Assembly: GCA_018389105.1 (NCBI GenBank)
Contig: JACATO010002451.1
Location: 2,930,501 to 2,994,500, forward strand
Origin: Nautilus pompilius
Lineage: Eukaryota > Mollusca > Cephalopoda > Nautilida > Nautilidae
Length of the DNA: 64,000 bases
Reading direction: 5' to 3'
A program made the translations under genes and the position numbers. Positions 58,101-62,250 of this stretch are shown in pieces (positions within the stretch are counted from its first letter, which is position 1; every line of letters begins with the position of its first letter). The notes below the pieces were generated by a model, which did no database searches, was not told the origin of the DNA, and was given only the letters and a program-made list of their open reading frames with translations.

Positions 58101-60268
58101 AGCCAAAAACAAAAGATAAAAGAAGCCTTACAAATGGACCTACAATCAGTCTCTCTGCTTAGTACACCCAATAAGATTAACAAAACAATGGCTACCCTTA
58201 ATTTAGATGTGAAACTTCAATATTGTGAAAGCCCCAGTGATCTGGATAATACAGAATCTGATTACTAACCAGTAGTCCATGGGTTCAAAACCAGCCTTTA
58301 CCAAAAAAATTCATTTCAAATTAGCATCTGAACTGTTATCCAGAATGACAATAGGAAAAGTTCCCTAAAAAGTAAATAATTTCATATCAGATATGTTGAC
58401 AAAACCTTGAGAAGTATAACATGTTAAATAGTTTCCAACCAGTTCAAACAGTATTCAGAAAAAGGAGACCCCCCTACCCTGTAATCTTAAATAAGGGTAG
58501 CAAAATACTTACACATTTGTTATTCTTAAAATTAATTATTCTAACCCAAAGGACTTGGAACATGAAGATGGGGTTAGATGGCTACCAAGACTAAAGTACT
58601 TGGGAGAATTTAGCAGACAAATAATAATGAAATACATTCCACTTCACAAAGCTCTCTGTTGGGATAGAGGGGGGGGTCTCAGAAATCATGAAAGTGTAAA
58701 ATATATGCTTTTTTGTTGTTTTGTTTTACCGGTCCAGCATACATTGTGAAGGTTTAAATACTTCACATATTTTGGGTTCTTTTTTTTTTTTTATTTAATT
58801 CTATTCAGATTATATTTGTATTCACATGTTGGCCTAAAGAACTTGGAAAAACAAACTTAACAGTTTGCAGTATAAGAATATTGGGAAGGATTTTGTTGCT
58901 ATATGGTGAATTTTATTTAAACTTCAGATACTAACTGAGATCACCCTAACAGACCTAGAGAGATCAGAAAACTTTTTAAAAAAACAGAAACTAATTCCTG
59001 AAATAATGCTTGAGTGAGATAACACTGCATAAAATCAACACAGAAGTAAAGGCAGAAAAAAAAGCAAACTTTAACGGTTTTATGTTTGTTAAGTTGCTAA
59101 AAATGAAAAAGAGGCTCAGTGACCATGACTACGCCATGATGGAGAGATATTACTGATTTTGGTGAAAATTATTATCTCACTACAAGAAAAACGTGTATTG
59201 GAAAAAGTCATGTGGGCCCCAGGCTAACATTAAATTGGTATAGATAGTAAATGGATGGAAATGAAAATAAACTTTGAGAGAGAGAGAGAGAGAACCAATA
59301 TGTGCACTAATTACAATGGATCAGAAGTGGTTAGCATAGAATATCAAATACTAGGAAAAATAAAATTGAGTTAGTCTTCAGAATTGTAATCATAACCAAA
59401 AAAGCATCTATAAGTGCAAATGTATATTATGAGGTTGTATGGTTATCACTAACAAACATTCACATTTGTAAAACTCATTGGACCCATCCTCAACAGGAAA
59501 CAGTGCAAAATAGAATTCCTTTATTTAACTGATGGAGGAAGGAAATGAAGTGCCCCTGGAAGATATCCACATGAATGGATGGGTACAGAAAGGCAAGAAA
59601 TCAAACTTAGAGTCTCAACCACAAAAATGCACTTGGCTTTCCAAGATTAAGTTCAAACTGTAAGAATCTGAAACAAGCTAACCTGCTGATATTCCCATAA
59701 TGCAATACTACAAAGGATAATCCCCTTAACTAATATGGGATAGTTTTTCTACTTTTTTTTTTAATTTCAAATATTTCTACAGTTGTGGTACCATGATGTG
59801 TCGTCAGCATATGACAGAATTCCAGAGCTAAGCCAGAAACCAACTTCTCTTCACTGTCCAACGTTTCCTTACTTATTAGCCCCCCCCCCCCCTGTGAGTA
59901 TCTGGCTACTGACGGTGCGAGTCATGGCTGCTAGCGTTCTCTTATCGAGTAATGTCACCAGTGAAGCAGAAATGGGTAGACTGCTGCTGGCTGGTGTCAG
60001 AAACAATCGACAGAGGATTCTTCAAAGGACGACTCGATGAAGAACCGAAAACGAGCTGGAGGATGGTAGTCGATGTCAGAAACCCCGTCCTTCTCAGGAC
60101 CTTTACTGTAGGACGCTAAGTAGCTGGGGGGGGGGGTCCCCTCGCTGTCTTCAGGGGCTGTGACATGAATAAAAAAACCCGAAAACTCGTCCAGATATTG
60201 GGGCATGACCGCTTATCAATCGATTAATTTTAAAAATGAGCAAGGTATTTTAAGTTCCTTAACTTACG
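8095..60268 (-). CDS. OSBPL1A: ORP1 long isoform, 16 coding exons, 3' end off window
   Basis: Oxysterol-binding-protein-related protein 1, long form. In vertebrates this protein sits on late endosomes and lysosomes, binds Rab7 through its ankyrin repeats, senses sterol and contacts ER VAP proteins through an FFAT motif. The 16 coding exons listed separately join in phase without a stop and give 576 residues: ankyrin repeats at about 54-83, 87-116 and 182-210; a PH domain at about 245-345; a helical linker at about 376-475; FFAT at about 491-497; a low-complexity linker at 503-550; and the start of the ORD at 551-576. Segment order and length match human ORP1L. Matches that identify the gene include [10 protein letters not shown] in the second ankyrin repeat, FWVVLE in [13 protein letters not shown] before FFAT and [14 protein letters not shown] at the ORD start. 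The rest of the ORD must lie beyond base 1. The 5'-UTR exon end at 60,268 is inferred. Confidence 0.93.
8640..9723. mobile_element. Mariner transposon with oppositely oriented halves
   Basis: The right end is a mariner inverted repeat read on the minus strand from 9,723 (CGAGGTCTGTCCAAAAAGAA), next to TA. The minus strand from 9,516 to about 9,100 encodes the N-terminal half of a mariner transposase with its HTH domains, in one open frame that ends [17 protein letters not shown]. The C-terminal catalytic half ([12 protein letters not shown]-like, [15 protein letters not shown]) lies on the plus strand from about 8,640 to 9,093. The two halves therefore meet tail to tail. The segment APCDFF that carries the third catalytic Asp is missing after YSPDL. 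No left inverted repeat was seen. Confidence 0.88.
10040..10995 (-). mobile_element. Probable old Tc1-like fragment
   Basis: The segment 10,061-10,330 resembles 38,510-38,790 in order and wording: TTTAATTCCACT, then TCATTACA followed by ATGATGTCAC (ATGACATCAC in the other copy), then GCATGCTTGAAATxA, then GATCATC. The other copy carries recognisable Tc1 transposase traces, so this is probably the 3' part of the same family. The rest is too decayed to align by eye, and no ends were found. Confidence 0.42.
10996..18339 (-). other. Long intron stretch, mostly nothing recognised
   Basis: About 7.3 kb of AT-rich intron. Apart from the tRNA-like SINE candidate at 13.6 kb and microsatellites (a GA run near 16,995), no exon, RNA gene or transposon with clear ends was found. 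Short open frames here have no similarity that I recognise. Confidence 0.4.
13600..13830 (+). repeat. Possible tRNA-derived SINE
   Basis: Contains GGGTTTGATTCCCATG, a good match to the tRNA B-box GGTTCGANTCC, preceded about 35 nt upstream by an A-box-like segment and followed by a non-tRNA body. Only one copy of this body was seen in the window, so the SINE call rests on the B-box. Confidence 0.35.
18350..19560 (-). mobile_element. Decayed Tigger/jerky-like transposase fragment
   Basis: The minus strand at 18,504-18,722 encodes [20 protein letters not shown], then [19 protein letters not shown] and MKPVTIIRS. This matches the MDQGVI...FWKSxxxLDAIYxIAxAWxxVKPxTI region of Tigger/jerky transposases. 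Further up (19,100-19,300) [14 protein letters not shown] fits their EQLYNADETGLYWK motif around the first catalytic Asp. The frames are broken and no inverted repeats were identified. It is a different, more decayed copy than the one at 3.4-5.7 kb. Confidence 0.72.
20180..21060. promoter_or_regulatory. Internal CpG island, probable short-isoform promoter
   Basis: CG dinucleotides are frequent here and rare for many kilobases on both sides. The island surrounds the alternative first exon at 20,510-20,592; transcription would start between about 20,600 and 20,900 on the minus strand. It has runs of C (20,318; 21,019) and G (20,700; 20,863) like those in the 60 kb island. No TATA box was evident. 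Confidence 0.65.
20510..20592 (-). CDS. OSBPL1A: Alternative first coding exon of an ORP1 short isoform
   Basis: Inside the 20-21 kb CpG island the minus strand has AAGATGG, a good start context, opening a frame that reads [17 protein letters not shown] and continues to PRY. After 27 codons plus AG it meets the donor CAG/GTAGGT at 20,509. This phase-2 end fits the phase-2 acceptor at 8,171, giving Arg followed by [13 protein letters not shown]. The result would be an ORD-only protein with a short N-terminal extension, built like human ORP1S, which starts with a short acidic leader before IKKHRTSLPSPMF. The leader itself is not similar to the human one. No transcript evidence is available here. 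Confidence 0.72.
21061..22656 (-). other. Intron sequence with GA repeats and an unassigned open frame
   Basis: GA microsatellites lie at 21,147-21,170 and 21,501-21,520, with a G12 run near 21,841. A minus-strand segment at 22,030-22,330 is open in two overlapping frames (for example [20 protein letters not shown]) with protein-like composition. I recognise neither it nor any splice context, and it has no counterpart in ORP1. It may be a decayed mobile-element piece. Confidence 0.4.
22657..22801 (-). CDS. OSBPL1A: ORP1 exon 16: Ser/Thr-rich linker specific to long form
   Basis: 145 nt, phase 1 in and phase 2 out, residues 503-550. It encodes [20 protein letters not shown] and then [20 protein letters not shown], ending WLFPYGPQ. 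The splice sites are good (TATTTTAG and GTGAGT). I find no counterpart in the vertebrate protein, whose linker here is also Ser/Glu-rich. The exon ends in AG, so joining to the ORD exon gives Arg-Thr-Asn-Leu-Pro, like human HRTSLP. It may be alternatively spliced. Confidence 0.8.
22802..24419 (-). other. Intron between exons 15 and 16
   Basis: AT-rich intron with many A/T homopolymers and a short AAT repeat near 22,985. Nothing recognisable in either strand. Confidence 0.5.
24420..24603 (-). CDS. OSBPL1A: ORP1 exon 15: coiled helix and FFAT motif
   Basis: 184 nt, phase 0 in and phase 1 out, residues 442-502. It begins [20 protein letters not shown] and [13 protein letters not shown], close to human [33 protein letters not shown]. 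It then carries the acidic DTDDD and the FFAT core EFYDCDN at about 491-497; human is SEDEFYDALSD. FFAT binds VAP proteins of the ER, so this exon is the contact-site hook. Position 5 of the core is C rather than the usual A. The acceptor is CTACCTAG and the donor is GTAAGA at 24,419. Confidence 0.97.
25168..26684 (-). mobile_element. Tc1 transposon, near complete (about 1.5 kb)
   Basis: Inverted ends CAGTGCCGGACAAAAGAGTT (left) and CAGTGCTGGACAAAAGAGTT (right, minus strand) are flanked by TA. Over the first 53 nt they differ at four sites, all transitions. The minus strand encodes a Tc1 transposase: an N-terminal paired-like HTH at 26,040-26,360 ([18 protein letters not shown]), [17 protein letters not shown] across a frame change, then [18 protein letters not shown] at 25,883. 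The catalytic [12 protein letters not shown] replaces the family's QDNDPKHTARVV, so an acidic residue is lost. A few frameshifts separate the parts. It sits in the intron between exons 14 and 15. Confidence 0.92.
27825..27931 (-). CDS. OSBPL1A: ORP1 exon 14: helical linker
   Basis: 107 nt, phase 1 in and phase 0 out, residues 406-441 ([20 protein letters not shown], then [16 protein letters not shown]). Human has SRETCVALTDCLNLFTKQEG here. The long pyrimidine tract TTTTTTCTTCTTTTTAG is a strong acceptor, and the donor GTGGGT begins at 27,824. Sequence identity is modest; phase and splice sites carry the call. Confidence 0.87.
28130..28335 (+). repeat. SINE-like dispersed repeat, copy 1
   Basis: Shares an ordered set of blocks with 61,905-62,250: CTxTACCAGxxxxTCAGTGTGG-like, TTTTCTCCCACAG (TTTCCTCCCACAG in the other copy), TTCTAGTAG, CTGAAGACAAA, GTTAxTGGTxACxxTG and TCATCA. 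The tRNA-like head seen in that copy is not evident here, so this is probably a 5'-truncated copy in the intron between exons 13 and 14. Confidence 0.55.
29226..29316 (-). CDS. OSBPL1A: ORP1 exon 13: helical linker
   Basis: 91 nt, phase 0 in and phase 1 out, residues 376-405 ([20 protein letters not shown], then [10 protein letters not shown]). It corresponds to the human heptad-rich linker after the PH domain (LEKAQSCQQRLDREISNFL). The acceptor is AATTTAG and the donor is GTAAGA at 29,225. Confidence 0.88.
29317..31209 (-). other. Intron between exons 12 and 13
   Basis: AT-rich intron with a (GT) run near 29,930. No transposon ends or exon seen. The GC-richer patch near 30,220-30,290 contains CTGCCACCAGGTGGAAACAG and may be a repeat piece I cannot name. 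Confidence 0.4.
31210..31335 (-). CDS. OSBPL1A: ORP1 exon 12: PH C-terminal helix and acidic linker
   Basis: 126 nt in phase 0, residues 334-375. It starts [20 protein letters not shown], matching the PH C-terminal helix and its exit in human (DWLEAIEEHSAYSTHYCSQD). An acidic stretch DDDKDDE follows, as in human LTDEEEED. The acceptor is TATATAG and the donor is GTAAGT at 31,209. Confidence 0.95.
32063..32164 (-). CDS. OSBPL1A: ORP1 exon 11: PH domain strands 5-7
   Basis: 102 nt in phase 0, residues 300-333. It contains [20 protein letters not shown] and then [12 protein letters not shown], equivalent to human SCLFFIKCFDDTIHGFRVPKNSLQQSRED. The acceptor is AATTTCAG and the donor is GTAGAG at 32,062. 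Confidence 0.9.
32507..32570 (-). CDS. OSBPL1A: ORP1 exon 10: PH domain variable loop
   Basis: 64 nt, phase 2 in and phase 0 out, residues 278-299 ([20 protein letters not shown], then VE). It fills the strand 3-5 region of the PH domain; the human counterpart is RKQPDAVHNIYRQGCKHLTQA. It is the least conserved PH exon and is supported mainly by phase, by clean splice sites (TTTCAG and GTAAGT) and by its position between two sure exons. Confidence 0.87.
32571..33491 (-). other. Intron between exons 9 and 10
   Basis: AT-rich intron. Nothing recognised. Confidence 0.5.
33492..33565 (-). CDS. OSBPL1A: ORP1 exon 9: PH domain core
   Basis: 74 nt, phase 0 in and phase 2 out, residues 254-277. It reads [20 protein letters not shown] then YFNN, nearly the human KSSRFFGWRLFWVVLEHGVLSWY. 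The conserved W of PH strand 3 is present. The acceptor is TATTTAAG and the donor is GTAAGT at 33,491. Confidence 0.95.
33566..34325 (-). other. Intron between exons 8 and 9
   Basis: AT-rich intron with AAAT-type and short GA repeats (33,958-33,973). Nothing else recognised. Confidence 0.5.
34326..34438 (-). CDS. OSBPL1A: ORP1 exon 8: ankyrin-PH junction
   Basis: 113 nt, phase 1 in and phase 0 out, residues 216-253. It encodes [20 protein letters not shown] and then a stretch ending SRCEGPLLK. The last residues are the first beta strand of the PH domain (human KRYEGPLWKSSRFFGWR). The acceptor is TTGATAG and the donor is GTAGGT at 34,325. Confidence 0.92.
34699..37573 (+). mobile_element. hAT transposon (ZBED5/GTF2IRD2-type), complete ends
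   Basis: Flanked by a perfect 8-bp target duplication TTTTAGAC at 34,691-34,698 and 37,574-37,581. Ends are TAGGGGTACACAAC (left) and CAGGGGTGCACAAC (right, minus strand). The plus strand encodes a hAT transposase of the kind domesticated as ZBED5 and GTF2IRD2. It begins with a BED-like finger near 35,680 ([20 protein letters not shown]), then [30 protein letters not shown]-like ([20 protein letters not shown]), [10 protein letters not shown], and a C-terminal [20 protein letters not shown] near 37,210. A few frameshifts and at least one stop break it. It lies in the intron between exons 7 and 8, opposite to the host gene. Confidence 0.93.
34880..35560 (+). mobile_element. Possible LINE fragment nested in the hAT element
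   Basis: Between the hAT left end and its transposase lies a GC-richer block. Its plus-strand frame reads [20 protein letters not shown] then [14 protein letters not shown]. This resembles the region after the reverse-transcriptase core of some LINEs (YGSETWTLYRRHxxxLExF). The right limit is uncertain, and the block from 35,240 on is not recognised. It could be a LINE insertion or sequence captured by the hAT. Confidence 0.45.
38130..38274 (-). CDS. OSBPL1A: ORP1 exon 7: third ankyrin repeat
   Basis: 145 nt, phase 0 in and phase 1 out, residues 168-215. It contains [20 protein letters not shown] and then [19 protein letters not shown], aligning with human LNRPNPPDVNCSDQLGNTPLHCAAYRAHKQCALKLLRSG. 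The acceptor is T9-AG and the donor is GTGAGT at 38,129. Confidence 0.96.
38480..39345 (-). mobile_element. Old Tc1-like fragment
   Basis: On the minus strand a decayed Tc1 transposase can be traced. [15 protein letters not shown] near 39,130 fits VMFSDESRFNL, followed by [10 protein letters not shown] (family SVMVWGGI), then [13 protein letters not shown] near 38,970 (family LTGQRYRDEIL) and FLFQNDIV (family FQQDNA). Its 3' part resembles 10,061-10,330. Terminal repeats were not found. Confidence 0.62.
39900..40193 (+). mobile_element. Retroposed 3' end with poly(A) tail, probably LINE
   Basis: A GC-richer block ends with AATAAAG at about 40,127 and soon after an A-run of about 28 nt (40,165-40,193). 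This looks like a polyadenylated transcript inserted on the plus strand. The block has an open plus frame ([20 protein letters not shown]) that I cannot match to a family. The tail lies about 65 nt from the exon 6 donor, so host pre-mRNA carries a long U-run there. Confidence 0.5.
40260..40345 (-). CDS. OSBPL1A: ORP1 exon 6: inter-ankyrin helix
   Basis: 86 nt, phase 1 in and phase 0 out, residues 139-167. It encodes [20 protein letters not shown] and then GEVDTICEL, corresponding to the human helix RKLEELLLAAAREGKTTELTALL before the third ankyrin repeat. The acceptor is TGCTGCAG and the donor GTATTT is at 40,259. A poly(A) tail of an old retroposed sequence on the plus strand lies about 65 nt into the downstream intron. 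Confidence 0.9.
40346..41517 (-). other. Intron part between exons 5 and 6, unassigned
   Basis: AT-rich, with a moderately complex stretch at 40,690-41,420. That stretch includes a TATATAA near 40,840 and a short open plus frame at 41,225-41,410 beginning [10 protein letters not shown]. It may be a piece of an old retroelement, but no terminal repeat pair or diagnostic protein motif was seen. Confidence 0.3.
41520..43011 (-). mobile_element. Young-looking Tc1 transposon, complete ends
   Basis: Both ends start CAGGTGCATCTCAAAAAATT and are flanked by TA; over about 41 nt they differ at one site. The minus strand encodes a Tc1 transposase: HTH from 42,723 ([20 protein letters not shown]), then from 42,253 [20 protein letters not shown], the second catalytic Asp in [15 protein letters not shown], and SPDLN. 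After SPDLN the PIENLW segment is deleted and the frame shifts; a C-terminal [13 protein letters not shown] is still readable near 41,810. Length 1.49 kb. The end sequence is of the type widespread in fish and lamprey Tc1 elements. Confidence 0.94.
43090..43110. repeat. CA microsatellite
   Basis: A short (CA) run just outside the right end of the 41.5-43.0 kb Tc1. Confidence 0.8.
44260..44880 (+). mobile_element. Old Tc1-like fragment, plus strand
   Basis: The plus strand keeps scattered Tc1 transposase landmarks in order: GVVFWSG near 44,440 (family GVMVWAG), [14 protein letters not shown] at 44,653 (family WPARSPDLNPIEHV), and [14 protein letters not shown] near 44,780 (family NTIPQDxIxxLxxSM). 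The catalytic Asp of SPDLN is lost. Ends were not identified. Confidence 0.6.
45187..45295 (-). CDS. OSBPL1A: ORP1 exon 5: second ankyrin repeat, second half
   Basis: 109 nt, phase 0 in and phase 1 out, residues 103-138. It reads [20 protein letters not shown] and then [16 protein letters not shown], matching human ELVMLLLEYNADTTIVNGSGQTAKEVTHAEEIRSML in layout. The acceptor is ATTCTAG and the donor is GTATGA at 45,186. Confidence 0.94.
46050..46295 (-). repeat. tRNA-headed SINE-like repeat, copy 2
   Basis: Read on the minus strand from about 46,290, GGAGTGTAGTGGTAGTGCAC resembles a tRNA head with A-box TAGTGGTAGTGC, and GGTTCTGTCTCC about 30 nt on resembles a B-box. The body GGTGTGGCTTTTCTCCC matches the central block of the repeats at 28.1 and 61.9 kb. 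It sits in the intron between exons 4 and 5. Confidence 0.5.
46437..46511 (-). CDS. OSBPL1A: ORP1 exon 4: second ankyrin repeat, first half
   Basis: 75 nt in phase 0, encoding residues 78-102. It reads [20 protein letters not shown] and then HTGRE, almost the same as the human [24 protein letters not shown]. The donor is GTAAGC at 46,436 and the acceptor is TTTTAAG. It begins immediately after the repeat-1 exon, so the ankyrin unit is split by the intron that now carries the 48.7-51.6 kb hAT element. Confidence 0.96.
46512..48680 (-). other. Intron part between exons 3 and 4
   Basis: AT-rich intron. The only marked feature is a cluster of four CCAAT/ATTGG boxes at 47,054-47,108. Nothing else recognised. 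Confidence 0.5.
47054..47108. promoter_or_regulatory. Cluster of CCAAT boxes
   Basis: Three GATTGG (47,054; 47,086; 47,103) and one CCAAT (47,074) lie within 55 nt of intron. Such clusters are typical NF-Y targets. No start site or conserved neighbour supports function, so the role is inferred. Confidence 0.25.
48689..51612 (-). mobile_element. hAT transposon (ZBED-type), complete ends
   Basis: Flanked by an 8-bp duplication with one mismatch (ATTGTAAC at 48,681; ATTGTAGC at 51,613). Ends are TAGGTTGTAATGGTTA (left) and TAGGGTTGCAATGGTTA (right, minus strand). The minus strand encodes, in order, a BED zinc finger near 50,870-50,780 ([20 protein letters not shown]), a long open frame from 50,528 to 50,139 with [17 protein letters not shown] and [16 protein letters not shown], and a C-terminal dimerisation part near 49,440 ([12 protein letters not shown], then [11 protein letters not shown]). 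Frames are interrupted between these parts. It occupies the large intron between exons 3 and 4, in the same orientation as the host gene. Confidence 0.92.
52740..52880. promoter_or_regulatory. GC-richer patch with TCACGTGA box
   Basis: A short patch of intron with several CG dinucleotides, unlike its surroundings. It holds the palindrome TCACGTGA at 52,791-52,798 and AGGTCA at 52,808-52,813. TCACGTGA is the core bound by MiT/TFE factors that control lysosomal genes. Function as an intronic enhancer is inference only. Confidence 0.28.
53490..53745 (+). repeat. Possible tRNA-derived SINE
   Basis: TAGTCAGTAACATACTGGA resembles an A-box region, and GGTTTGAATCC about 40 nt later is a good B-box. 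A short unrelated body follows. A single copy, so family membership is uncertain. Confidence 0.38.
54233..54318 (-). CDS. OSBPL1A: ORP1 exon 3: first ankyrin repeat
   Basis: 86 nt, entering in phase 1 and leaving in phase 0. Encodes residues 49-77, including [20 protein letters not shown], the helix-turn-helix of ankyrin repeat 1; human has GWTPLHLACYFGHRQVVQDLL at the same place. The acceptor is a T-run ending ACAG and the donor is GTTGGT at 54,232. Confidence 0.95.
54319..55298 (-). other. Intron between exons 2 and 3
   Basis: AT-rich intron. Nothing recognised. Confidence 0.5.
55299..55443 (-). CDS. OSBPL1A: ORP1 exon 2: start codon and N-terminus
   Basis: Encodes residues 1-48, starting [11 protein letters not shown] and ending ELDVNCRG across the splice. 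The segment [19 protein letters not shown] matches the human ORP1L N-terminal helix (QQLLHHARNGNAEEVRQLL). The acceptor is a T-rich tract ending AAAG at 55,452, and the donor GTATTT begins at 55,298; the exon ends in phase 1. Two consecutive ATGs (55,443 and 55,440) are present, and the second has G at +4, so either could start translation. Confidence 0.93.
55452..60267 (-). other. Intron 1 (between UTR exon and start-codon exon)
   Basis: About 4.8 kb of AT-rich sequence. I found no coding exon, and no transposon with recognisable ends. It contains a GA microsatellite at about 59,275-59,293 and A/T homopolymers. A weak tRNA-like B-box (GGGTTCAAAACC) lies near 58,281. The 59,997-60,206 minus-strand open frame overlaps the CpG island and looks like nothing I recognise. 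Confidence 0.4.
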
Positions 60269-60785
60269 ACTGCAACAAGACCCGGGCGAGTCCCCGTCTA
60301 CTGCAAGGGGGGGGGGGGGTATTTTACTAATTAAGTCAGAACCTGATTTGTTTTCAGTAAAAAAAAAAACAAAAAATGCTCAAAGGTAAAATAAAACCCA
60401 CCAATAATTTACTTCGATCCAGAAACATCGACCGTTTGTTTTGATTTTTGTCTTCTGTTGATGAGGCCGCCGCCGCCGAGTCCCGGTCGTAGTCCACCGC
60501 TCTCTACAACAGCGAGACTAAACCAGCCGTTTGCCGATGTTCACCGCGGTTACTCTCCTACATTCCGGCAGGATTTATTTTCTGCGCAATAAATGCAACC
60601 CGACGATGGAGGGGGAGAAGAGGGAAGGCAAAGCCAACAGGCTGCCTCCCTATTTTGTTGTTGTTGTTGTTGTTTTCTTCGCCCGCAGGAAGCTCCTGTC
60701 GTCGTCACAAGCTGGTTGTAAGCAGAGAGCTATATACGAAGGGGAGTAACTCCTCGGTTTGGGCAAACTTAGTCGTGGCAGAGTG
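59880..60785. promoter_or_regulatory. CpG-rich island, probable ORP1 long-isoform promoter
   Basis: This stretch is GC-rich and dense in CG dinucleotides, while the flanking 55-59 kb and 61-64 kb are AT-rich with almost none. It lies upstream, in transcription terms, of the start-codon exon at 55.4 kb, where a promoter would be expected. It contains long homopolymers: C-runs near 59,880, G-runs near 60,127 and 60,308, and a short TTG repeat near 60,656. No convincing TATA box or unique start site could be fixed. Promoter function is inferred from composition and position. Confidence 0.6.
60268..60420 (-). other. OSBPL1A: Candidate 5'-untranslated exon 1 of ORP1 long isoform
   Basis: On the minus strand the sequence ...TTGCAGTC is followed at 60,267 by GTAAGTT, a near-perfect splice donor and the best one in the CpG island. 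It could splice to the acceptor at 55,452, upstream of the start codon. The 5' edge is unknown and the 60,420 limit is only a placeholder. The frame reading into the ATG is open for a while through a run of C, so a longer N-terminus cannot be excluded. Transcript data would be needed to decide. Confidence 0.4.
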
Positions 60786-61900
60786 CATCTCTCTTGCCGG
60801 GATAAATTGGTCGAACTAATTTTAATAAATTTTAATTAGCAAAAAAATTCGCATCAGAAAGACACGGTTCTGATGAAGATACTTTTTTTACGCATTGTGA
60901 CAAAAAGAATATATGGATAATAAAGACCAAAGTGCATTTATGCAACTTTATGCAATTTCAGCTGTAATTAGATAATTTATCATTCCCAACCGCTCTTATT
61001 CTAAAATTGTTTTAATTTCTTTCATAATAACAAATGAAAAATAATTTTAATTCTAAATTCAGTAAAAATCTTAATTTGATTAACACTTATTTGCATGAAT
61101 TAAATTAATATTTCAAATAATAATAATAATAAGCAAAAGGGTCAACTACTTAGAAAATGCAACTTTGTTAGTTAAAGAAAACAAGTGGTTTTAGTCTCAG
61201 TGATGCATAAATGATAGTTAAAACTTTAAAAATTGTACTAGTAAAAAAATTAGCATTTACATATTTATACCAAATTATTGAAAGTTTAATTTAAAAATCA
61301 CAGAAGTTACGAAGTCAATCATTAACATCTTGAAATAATGTTTTGGTGTTTTTAATTATATATTTTAGTTGCTACATGTACATTACTATAAATCACAATA
61401 AAACAAAGCCTTTCTAACATTTATTCTTAAACCTATTTAACAAATTATATATACCCTGCAACTGCTTGTAGCAGGCAATTTCATGAATTCAATCAGCCTG
61501 TTATTAAAGGATGTTTTGGTTGTCATAAAGGAATACTGTACTTCTAGATCAGAGAAGACTTTTAAAAGAATTTACTAGAAAGATTAAGCAAGATTTAAAT
61601 CATCAAGGGCAGATTACAAAGACTTTGGTACATATAAATGTTTTAAATATCATCATGATAAGAGTTCGAAATATTTTCAAGTAAAGAGATTACAGGTTTG
61701 CTTTGGTTTTAGCAATCTAGTGTAATGGTAGAAGTAAAGCATATAAATGGTTTTAATATTTATCAATTGCCCATTTTGAAGTAGAAGACATATTCCTCTA
61801 TCTATATCCATTATCTCCTTAAAGTTAAAGCAGTACCTTCTTTTGTTGAAATTATCTGCCAAAACGGAAAAAATAACTCTTAATTTTACATACTTAAGTG
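60786..61900. other. Upstream DNA, nothing recognised
   Basis: AT-rich sequence upstream of the ORP1 CpG island. CG content falls abruptly after 60,785. No exon of a divergent gene was found. Confidence 0.5.
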
Positions 61901-61904
61901 GTGA

Positions 61905-62250
61905 TGAGAAGGATTAGCGCATAGCTGTCTGCTGGGGCTTCCGGTGAGAGTTTGATACATGTTGGAGCCCAGTTTGGTTTTGGAAACCTCCCATGATATG
62001 GTTCCTTCTCACTTTTCTCTACCAGTCCATCAGTGTGGATTTCCTCCCACAGTTAAACAAAGGGGTTTAAATTCTAGTAGTAACTTATCATTTCCTACTG
62101 AAGACAAAAGTGCCAAGCCCCACGAGACACAAAAGTGGCAATACTTGTTAATGGTAACCATGACGCTTTCATCAAGCATCTAGTTGTAGATACTGATGAA
62201 TGCAGCAAGACGACATGCAAATCTAACTTGGTAAACTCACTTGCTCTATA
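61905..62250 (+). repeat. tRNA-headed SINE-like repeat, copy 3
   Basis: The fullest copy of the family. The tRNA-like head GGATTAGCGCATAGCTGTCT has an A-box, AGAGTTTGATACATG about 25 nt on is a weak B-box, and the body contains TTTCCTCCCACAG, TTCTAGTAG and CTGAAGACAAAAG, shared with 28.1 kb. The end carries GATGAATGCAGCAAGACGAC. Confidence 0.55.

Noticed and set aside
58250-58300. tRNA-like B-box GGGTTCAAAACC near 58,281 as a tRNA gene or SINE
   Set aside because: No A-box at the right distance, no cloverleaf and no second copy of the flanks.
59783-60206. Open frames on both strands at the 60 kb island ([11 protein letters not shown] on minus, [11 protein letters not shown] on plus)
   Set aside because: Both cross long C or G homopolymers, lack known similarity and have no splice partner with matching phase. 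Composition explains them.
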